A stretch of 64,000 nt of DNA, from NCBI RefSeq assembly GCF_010993745.1, contig NZ_WOTN01000003.1, positions 434,001 through 498,000 on the forward strand. The letters are read 5' to 3'. Shown here in pieces: positions 58,565 through 64,000 of the stretch (position 1 is the stretch's first letter; each line of letters opens with the position of its first letter). The translations under genes were made by a program, and so were the position numbers. The stretch comes from Fodinicola acaciae. Lineage in GTDB: Bacteria; Actinomycetota; Actinomycetes; Mycobacteriales; HKI-0501. The notes under the pieces are model-generated. The model was not told where the DNA came from. It was given only the letters and a program-made list of their open reading frames with translations, and made no database searches.

Positions 58565-59115
58565 CAGCGGCCCGCCGTCTGGGTCTCGGTGGACTCGATC
58601 TCGGTCAGGAAGCGGTCGATGGTGCCGCGCTTGCGGGCCTCGTCGGCCAGCGACTCGCCGACGATCCGGCTGGCCAGCTCCACCGACAGCTTGCCGATGT
58701 CGCCACGCAGCTCGCGTACCAGCGAGTCACGCTCGGCGGCCAGCTGCTCGCGGCCCCGCTCGATGACCCGGTCGGACTCGGCCTGCGCCTTGGCCTTGAG
58801 CTCCTCGAGGATCTGCGCGCCCTGAGCGCGCGCGTCGTCGCGGATCTTCGACGCCTCGATACGGGCTTCCTCGATCGCCTCGTCGTACTTGGCTTGCGCG
58901 GCCTGCAGCTGCTCCTCGGTCTGCTTGGCCTGCTCGACCTGCTTGCGGATCATCTCCTGCCGGTCGTTCATCGCCTTGGACAGCGGTGGTACGACCCATT
59001 TCCACAGGATGACCAGGATGATGACGAACGCGATCAGCTCGACGAAGAACGTACCGTTGGGCAGGATCGGGTTGGACGTCTCCGCCGCGAGGATCGCGGT
59101 GGTGGGAGCGGCCAT
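58564..59115 (-). CDS. atpF: Fo ATP synthase subunit b
   Basis: The protein has 183 residues. One N-terminal helix FFVELIAFVIILVILWKWVVPP (residues 23-44) is followed by a long charged coiled coil (MNDRQEMIRKQVEQAKQTEEQLQAAQAKYDEAIEEAR). Peripheral stalk. Located 23 bp after atpE. Confidence 0.94.
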   Translation of the reverse strand: MAAPTTAILAAETSNPILPNGTFFVELIAFVIILVILWKWVVPPLSKAMNDRQEMIRKQVEQAKQTEEQLQAAQAKYDEAIEEARIEASKIRDDARAQGAQILEELKAKAQAESDRVIERGREQLAAERDSLVRELRGDIGKLSVELASRIVGESLADEARKRGTIDRFLTEIESTETQTAGR

Positions 59116-59138
59116 GGGAATGCCTCCGATCGCGATGA

Positions 59139-59486
<348 letters not shown>

Positions 59487-60224
59487 TCAGTGGCTTTCCT
59501 CGCGTTCGTGTTCGAACTGGAATCCGAAGTAGAGGATGGTCAGCAGGGTGAAGATCACCGCCTGCAGCACCCCGATGAACATGTCGAAGAGCTTCCAGGC
59601 GATGTTCGGGGCCCAGAAGATCCACCACGGCATCAGGCCGATGATGCTGAGCATGATGCCGCCGGCGAAGATGTTGCCGAAAAGTCGCAGCGCGAGCGTG
59701 AACGGCTTGAGGATCTCCTCCAGCAGGTTGATCGGCGCCAGGAACGAGGCGTGGCCCTTGGCGTTGTCGACGAACCAGCGGCCCGGACCCTTGCGCCGGA
59801 TCACGATGATGTGCATCAGCACGATGGTGAAGATGCCGAGCGCGTACGTCAGGTTGACGTCGGCGGTCGGTGCCGGCAGCAGGTGGTTGGTGGGGATCAG
59901 CTCCAGCCAGTTACAGATCAGGATGAAGCTGCCCAGCGCCAGCGCCAGCGGCACCACGAAGGGCGCGACCTTGAGGCCGACGTTCTCCTCGACCTGGTCC
60001 TCGACGACGCCGACCACGGTCTCCCACAGCAGCTGCGCCTTGGACGGCACGCCACTGGTCGTACGCCGGGCGATCACCAGGCCGAAGATCACCACGATGG
60101 CGCCGGCGATCGCGGTCGACCAGATGGTGTCCAGGTTGAACACCCAGCCACCGATGGTCGCCTGGATGTGGTGACCGATCTCGATCTGGTTGCCGCCCTC
60201 GGCAGCAAGAGGGGTGACGATCAT
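59487..60224 (-). CDS. atpB: Fo ATP synthase subunit a
   Basis: The protein has 245 residues, five or six helices. The essential Arg is in LALRLFGNIFAGGIM. ATG at 60222-60224 overlaps the AtpI stop by 4 bp. Forms the proton half-channels with the c-ring. Confidence 0.94.
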   Translation of the reverse strand: MIVTPLAAEGGNQIEIGHHIQATIGGWVFNLDTIWSTAIAGAIVVIFGLVIARRTTSGVPSKAQLLWETVVGVVEDQVEENVGLKVAPFVVPLALALGSFILICNWLELIPTNHLLPAPTADVNLTYALGIFTIVLMHIIVIRRKGPGRWFVDNAKGHASFLAPINLLEEILKPFTLALRLFGNIFAGGIMLSIIGLMPWWIFWAPNIAWKLFDMFIGVLQAVIFTLLTILYFGFQFEHEREESH

Positions 60225-60691
60225 GCCCTACGGAACTCCTTGATCAGTGGCATGGACGCGACGATGAGCATGATGACCTGGAACACGGCCAGGCCGCCGA
60301 TGACCCCCAGCCCGTCCGGCCGGATCAGCAGCACCGGACCGATGCCGAGCACGGTGATCAGGGCGAGCCGGGTCAGCGCGCTGGTGATGAACTTCTTCTT
60401 CGCGACCAGTACCCCGTCTTTGGCGTACTGAACAACCGCGCGCTGGGTCAGGTGCGTGTTGAATGCGCCGAGCGCCAACCCGACCAGGCCGAGCAGGCCG
60501 GCGATCGGGTGGCCGAGCACGGAGAGCGCGACCATGGCGATGCCGCCGACCGGCATCGCGATGATGGCGCCGATACGCAGGTTGCGGGCGGCGTGCCGGG
60601 GAATGGCCGGCACGGCGGTGGCCAGCGCCTCTGCGGTGTCGTCGTCCTGGGTTTGCGGGGGGATGGCTTTGTCGTTGTCAGTGGCGTTCAT
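60221..60691 (-). CDS. atpI: ATP synthase protein I-like membrane protein
   Basis: The protein has 156 residues, four helices (IGAIIAMPVGGIAMVALSVLGH, IAGLLGLVGLALGAFNTHL, TRLALITVLGIGPVLLI, VFQVIMLIVASM). The sequence is an uncharacterised actinobacterial protein in the position of AtpI. Its homologs precede atpB. Putative assembly factor for the c-ring. Confidence 0.75.
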   Translation of the reverse strand: MNATDNDKAIPPQTQDDDTAEALATAVPAIPRHAARNLRIGAIIAMPVGGIAMVALSVLGHPIAGLLGLVGLALGAFNTHLTQRAVVQYAKDGVLVAKKKFITSALTRLALITVLGIGPVLLIRPDGLGVIGGLAVFQVIMLIVASMPLIKEFRRA

Positions 60692-60705
60692 CGTCGCTGC
60701 CCGTA

Positions 60706-60921
60706 CTAGCCTTTCAAGAAACGGCGAATCTGAAGTCCTGCCGTGAGCAGACCGCCCACGATCCCGACGCCAAGCCCGATCATCAGGAACACCGGGCCTG
60801 CGTGCGTCCAGTTGTCGATCAGCAGCCCGATGACCAGGCCGCCCACGACGAACCCGAGCAGAGTTGACCCCAGCGTAACCAACTGCCAGAGGCCCGGCCC
60901 GTCAGGGCTCGCTCCACTCAC
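60706..60921 (-). CDS. AtpZ-like small membrane protein
   Basis: The protein has 71 residues with two helices (LVTLGSTLLGFVVGGLVIGLLI and VFLMIGLGVGIVGGLLTAGLQI). This is the AtpZ/AtpI-type pattern (GxxxG helix, DxxxxxxPxxxxxG) of the first gene of F-ATPase operons, implicated in Mg2+ or in assembly. It is the promoter-proximal gene here, 14 bp upstream of atpI. Confidence 0.8.
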   Translation of the reverse strand: MSGASPDGPGLWQLVTLGSTLLGFVVGGLVIGLLIDNWTHAGPVFLMIGLGVGIVGGLLTAGLQIRRFLKG

Positions 60922-61277
60922 TGCACCTCGATCTCAGCTCACCGGGGGAATGGCGGCTCTTCCATGTCGTCGCTCCCTCGTGCTGTCCGCGGCGCCGTTT
61001 CTGGTACGGGACGCAGATCACACCTCAGTCCGTCGAAACATCGGCTGACCTGCGGCGATCCGCCTGGCCGTACGATGTCATCCCACCCTTCCGGGGACTT
61101 TGAGAACGCTATCACAAAGTCCTCCGAGAGCCGTTCACGGGATGGTCAAAACCCCTGCGTGCGGGGCTCTTGCGCGGATACTTTCCGGTCATCGACGCAG
61201 GACAAACTACACATCAACCCCGATTGCCCCGCAAGCCGGGCCGGGTTTCGCTTTTAGCGAACGCTCATCCTGTTACG
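60922..61277 (-). promoter_or_regulatory. atp operon upstream region
   Basis: 356 bp between atp and glyA on the same strand. It holds a 28-bp inverted repeat GGACTTTG-N12-CAAAGTCC (61095-61122), about 170 bp before the first atp start. A GC-rich region and no gene follow. On the minus strand the site contains gtgatagcgttctc, which may be part of a promoter. No riboswitch fold was evident to me. Confidence 0.45.
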
Positions 61278-62549
61278 TTACGTCACCGGATACGCCGGAT
61301 GGCGGCTGACGAGATCGTGCACCTGCGCGCGGATGTGCGGCGCGGCGGCGCCGCCCTCGTCGCGTACGGCCTGACCGATCAGCGACGCCACCGACTTCAT
61401 CTCCGACTCGGTCATCCCCTGCGTGGTGACCGACGGCGTACCGACGCGGATGCCGGACGCGATCATCGGTTTCTGCGGGTCGTACGGGATCGCGTTCTTG
61501 TTCAGCGTGATGCCGGCGGCGTCGCACCGCGCCTCCGCCTGGGCGCCGGTCACCCCGACCTCGCGCAGGTCGATGAGGCACAGGTGGGTGTCGGTGCCAC
61601 CGGAGACCGGCCGCATCCCCTCGGCGGCCAGCCCGTCCACGAGCGCCTGCGCGTTGGCGACGACCTGACGCGCGTACGCGCCGAACTCCGGCCGGGCCGC
61701 CTCGGCCAGCGCGACCGCCTTCGCGGCGACCGCGTGCATCAGCGGACCGCCCTGGCTGAACGGGAAAACCGCCTTGTCGATGCGCGGCGCCAGCTCCTCC
61801 GTACACAGGATCATGCCGCCGCGCGGACCGCGCAGGACCTTGTGGGTGGTCATCGTGACGACGTCGGCGTAAGGCACCGGCGACGGGATGGCCTTCCCGG
61901 CGACCAGGCCGATGAAGTGCGCGGCGTCGACCATCAGGTAGGCACCGACCTCGTCGGCGATCTGCCGGAAGGCGGCGAAGTCGATCAGCCGCGGATACGC
62001 TGTCGCGCCGCAGATGATCAGCTTCGGCTGGTGTTCGTGCGCCAGCTCGCGTACCTCGTCGTAGTCAATCAGCTCGGTGTCCTCGCGTACCGAGTAGCCG
62101 ACGGTGTCGAACCACTTGCCGGAGAAGTTGACCTTGCTGCCGTGGGTGAGGTGGCCGCCATGTGGCAACGCCATCGCCAACAGCGTGTCGCCGGGCTTGA
62201 GCAGCGCCGCGTACGCCGCCAGGTTGGCCGAGGCGCCGGAGTGCGGCTGCAGGTTGGCGTGCTCGGCGTCGAACAACGCCTTGGCGCGCGCGATGCCGAT
62301 CCGCTCGGCCTTGTCGACCTCGGCGCAGCCGCCGTAATAGCGCCGGCCCGGATAGCCTTCCGCGTACTTGTTGGACAACGTCGACCCGAGCGCCGCGAGC
62401 ACCGCCGGCGAGGTGAGGTTTTCGCTCGCGATCAGCTGGAGGCCGCCGCGCAGCCGGTCGAGCTCGCCGAGGACGACGGCGGCGATCTCCGGGTCGGTGG
62501 CGCGCAGCTGGTCGAAGTCCGGACCCCAGAAAGGTGTGTCGTCGGCCAT
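61278..62549 (-). CDS. glyA: Serine hydroxymethyltransferase
   Basis: The protein has 423 residues. PLP lysine in [16 protein letters not shown] (TTHK motif), N-terminal [41 protein letters not shown] and [15 protein letters not shown] are as in known GlyA. It interconverts serine/glycine and loads folate. Position upstream of the atp operon is a frequent actinobacterial order. Confidence 0.96.
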   Translation of the reverse strand: MADDTPFWGPDFDQLRATDPEIAAVVLGELDRLRGGLQLIASENLTSPAVLAALGSTLSNKYAEGYPGRRYYGGCAEVDKAERIGIARAKALFDAEHANLQPHSGASANLAAYAALLKPGDTLLAMALPHGGHLTHGSKVNFSGKWFDTVGYSVREDTELIDYDEVRELAHEHQPKLIICGATAYPRLIDFAAFRQIADEVGAYLMVDAAHFIGLVAGKAIPSPVPYADVVTMTTHKVLRGPRGGMILCTEELAPRIDKAVFPFSQGGPLMHAVAAKAVALAEAARPEFGAYARQVVANAQALVDGLAAEGMRPVSGGTDTHLCLIDLREVGVTGAQAEARCDAAGITLNKNAIPYDPQKPMIASGIRVGTPSVTTQGMTESEMKSVASLIGQAVRDEGGAAAPHIRAQVHDLVSRHPAYPVT

Positions 62550-62636
62550 GGTGACGGCTCCGGCTCGGTGCGGCTCGGGACGGTTCAGTGTCTGGTGAGT
62601 CTAAGCCGCGTCGCGCGAGTCGGCCCGCCGTGATTT

Positions 62637-63209
62637 TCAGTGCGACGTGAGAGCGCGTACGAGGGCTCGGATGGGGTCCTCGATGGAGTCGGCCACGGTG
62701 CTGAAGAAGGACTGCGGTCGCGCGTACGGGTCGGCGATCTCGTCCTCGAACCGCGGCTCTGCGCCGGCGCGCGCGGCGTCGACGGCGGCGACGAGCGCGA
62801 CGCCGCGCTTCTCGAGGACCGCCGGATCGTCCTGGTAAGGAGGCAGAGCCGCGAGGTCGACGCGCGGCAGCAGCCGGCCGAACTCCCCCAGCACGAACGT
62901 GCGCGCGGCGGCTCCGGCGACCAGGTGGCCGACGTACTGCGACTGCTCCACGGTCGCGGTCAGCACGAGGTCGCTGGACTCGACGTGCTCGGTGCGCAGG
63001 TGGCGAGCGCGAAAGCCGCTCGGGTCGGCGTCGCGGTGGCGCAGCTCGCGAGCGGCGTTGCGCTCCATCGGCTCACCGGCGTGCCACGGACCGACGCCGG
63101 CGCTGTGTGAATAGACGGCGTCGCCCATCCGCGCGGCGAGCAGCCGCTCGGCCATCGGTGAGCGGCAGATGTTTCCCATGCAGACGTGCAGGACGGTGAA
63201 CGGCGGCAT
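62637..63209 (-). CDS. Low-molecular-weight protein tyrosine phosphatase-like
   Basis: The protein has 190 residues. The active-site loop VCMGNICRSP has Cys10-X5-Arg16, and the general acid is in IADPYARP. This is typical of LMW-PTPs although it is longer (190 vs about 155). Starts right after the Sua5-type stop (0 bp spacing). Targets may be proteins or cell-wall-polymer precursors (as with arsenate reductases); cannot decide. Confidence 0.85.
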   Translation of the reverse strand: MPPFTVLHVCMGNICRSPMAERLLAARMGDAVYSHSAGVGPWHAGEPMERNAARELRHRDADPSGFRARHLRTEHVESSDLVLTATVEQSQYVGHLVAGAAARTFVLGEFGRLLPRVDLAALPPYQDDPAVLEKRGVALVAAVDAARAGAEPRFEDEIADPYARPQSFFSTVADSIEDPIRALVRALTSH

Positions 63210-63881
63210 CTATGCCTTCGCCTGTTCCTCGGCGACCAGGTCAGGGGCCACCTCGCGGAGCTGCTCCAGACTGACCGCGCCAGGCCGGCGCAACAGCGGC
63301 GGACCGCCGCTGGAGCAGGCGGTGACGTCCACGATCGTCGACGCGACCGCCAGCTCGGACCGGCCGGCCTCCAGATAGACGTCGACGGAGTCGCCGAGCA
63401 TCGCCTCGGCGTCGGCGGCGGTCAGCGCGGCCGGCGAACCGCTGGTGTTGGCGCTGGACACCGCCATCGGTCCGACCTTCTGCAGCAGCTCCAGCGCCAC
63501 CGGATGCAACGGCATGCGTACGGCCACCGTGCCGTAGGTGTCGCCGAGGTCCCAGTCCAGCGTGGAGATGTGCTCGACGATGATGGTCAGCCCGCCCGGC
63601 CAGAATGCCTCGACCAGGTCGCGCGCCACCGCCGGCATGGTCAGCACCAGGCCGTCGAGCGTGCGCCACGACGGCACCAGCACCGGCGGCGGCATCACCC
63701 GGCCACGGCCTTTCGCGGACAGCAGCCGGGACACCGCGTCGCGGTTGAAGGCGTCCGCGCCGATGCCGTAGACGGTGTCGGTCGGCAAAACCACCAGGTC
63801 ACCGCGGCCGGCCGCGTCGGCGGCCGCCTCGATCCCCAGCTGGCGGGTGGCTTCCTCGTTGGTGTCGTACGTGACGCTCAC
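63210..63881 (-). CDS. sua5: L-threonylcarbamoyladenylate synthase (Sua5/YrdC/YwlC)
   Basis: The protein has 223 residues. YrdC motifs LVVLPTDTVYGIGADAF, AKGRGRVMPPPVLV and AVRMPLHPVALELL, SSANTSGSPA are clear. The motif KxR is present as SAKGRGRVMP (with Met for the usual Pro-Leu). It is the first enzyme of t6A tRNA modification. There is no long C-terminal Sua5 domain, so it is a short YrdC-type protein. Upstream 63882-64000 is non-coding as far as visible. Confidence 0.9.
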   Translation of the reverse strand: MSVTYDTNEEATRQLGIEAAADAAGRGDLVVLPTDTVYGIGADAFNRDAVSRLLSAKGRGRVMPPPVLVPSWRTLDGLVLTMPAVARDLVEAFWPGGLTIIVEHISTLDWDLGDTYGTVAVRMPLHPVALELLQKVGPMAVSSANTSGSPAALTAADAEAMLGDSVDVYLEAGRSELAVASTIVDVTACSSGGPPLLRRPGAVSLEQLREVAPDLVAEEQAKA

Positions 63882-64000
63882 GCCGCCATTTTCGCATCCG
63901 GCCAGGCGGGTCCGGTCGCCGGTTTCCTGGCTAGATGGTCTCTTCCAAGGGCTGGAGTAGGACGCGCGTCGCGGTCGGGGAAACGAGCAAGCAACCCACA
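63882..64000. other. Right-edge non-coding stretch
   Basis: 119 bp with no gene. Contains cggtcggggaaacgagcaag near 63973-63992, close to the arm of the palindrome in copy D (gacggggagaacgagcaagc). It could be the beginning of another repeat copy that continues outside. Confidence 0.3.

Overview
The window is high-GC DNA from an actinobacterium. The signs are GTG/TTG starts, a 23S rRNA with its 3' end near 42,777, a MurA with Asp in place of the catalytic Cys, a DUF2550 gene next to atpC, a 272-residue ATP synthase delta subunit, a TIGR03086 (mycothiol-linked fold) protein, a SARP-type regulator and mycobacteria-like polymer genes. I cannot place it to genus from sequence alone. I see no phage, transposase, CRISPR array or tRNA gene.

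Layout. 1-2.2 kb: a minus-strand operon of a DeoR-type regulator, a YbjJ-like MFS carrier and a truncated HAD hydrolase. 2.3-7.4 kb: a DUF885 protein, a GT4 glucosyltransferase resembling mycobacterial Rv3032, a MarR regulator, a hexapeptide acyltransferase and a cupin-MarR pair. 8-13.4 kb: a PPIase-methyltransferase-enoyl-CoA hydratase-ABC ATPase run and an ABC-2 exporter. 13.5-19.4 kb: glgX, a small secreted peptide, a class A PBP and a SARP regulator. 19.9-28.7 kb: a fused FAD/Fe-S dehydrogenase and a complete liv-type ABC importer operon. 29.3-42.5 kb: meaA, small regulators, a CGNR-regulated MBL-MFS pair, an SDR, a STAS protein, a DHA2 exporter, an ECF sigma factor with a TIGR03086 partner, murA and an adenosine-deaminase-family gene. 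42.5-48.1 kb: one rrn operon on the minus strand. 48.3-51.5 kb: tyrS, TetR and a flavin monooxygenase. 52.7-63.9 kb: DUF2550, the F1Fo ATP synthase operon, glyA, a low-molecular-weight phosphatase and a Sua5-type enzyme, all on the minus strand.

The most unusual feature is a family of composite intergenic repeats at four places: 7440-7970 (A), 19389-19910 (B), 28687-29270 (C) and 51480-52680 (D). All four lie between convergent genes. They are the only convergent gaps longer than 75 bp; the other five convergent junctions have gaps of 74 bp or less, or overlap. Each module begins close to a stop codon with G/T-rich sequence on the coding strand, tandemly repeated at about 33 bp in A, B and D. 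A conserved block containing gcgacctcaagg follows, then large palindromes. D carries two facing modules around a nested 148-bp palindrome. I find no convincing gene in them. They look like convergent-junction elements (terminators, insulators or REP-like mobile repeats).

Likely transcription-factor operators can be read directly upstream of the DeoR, MarR/cupin, CGNR/MBL and liv genes.
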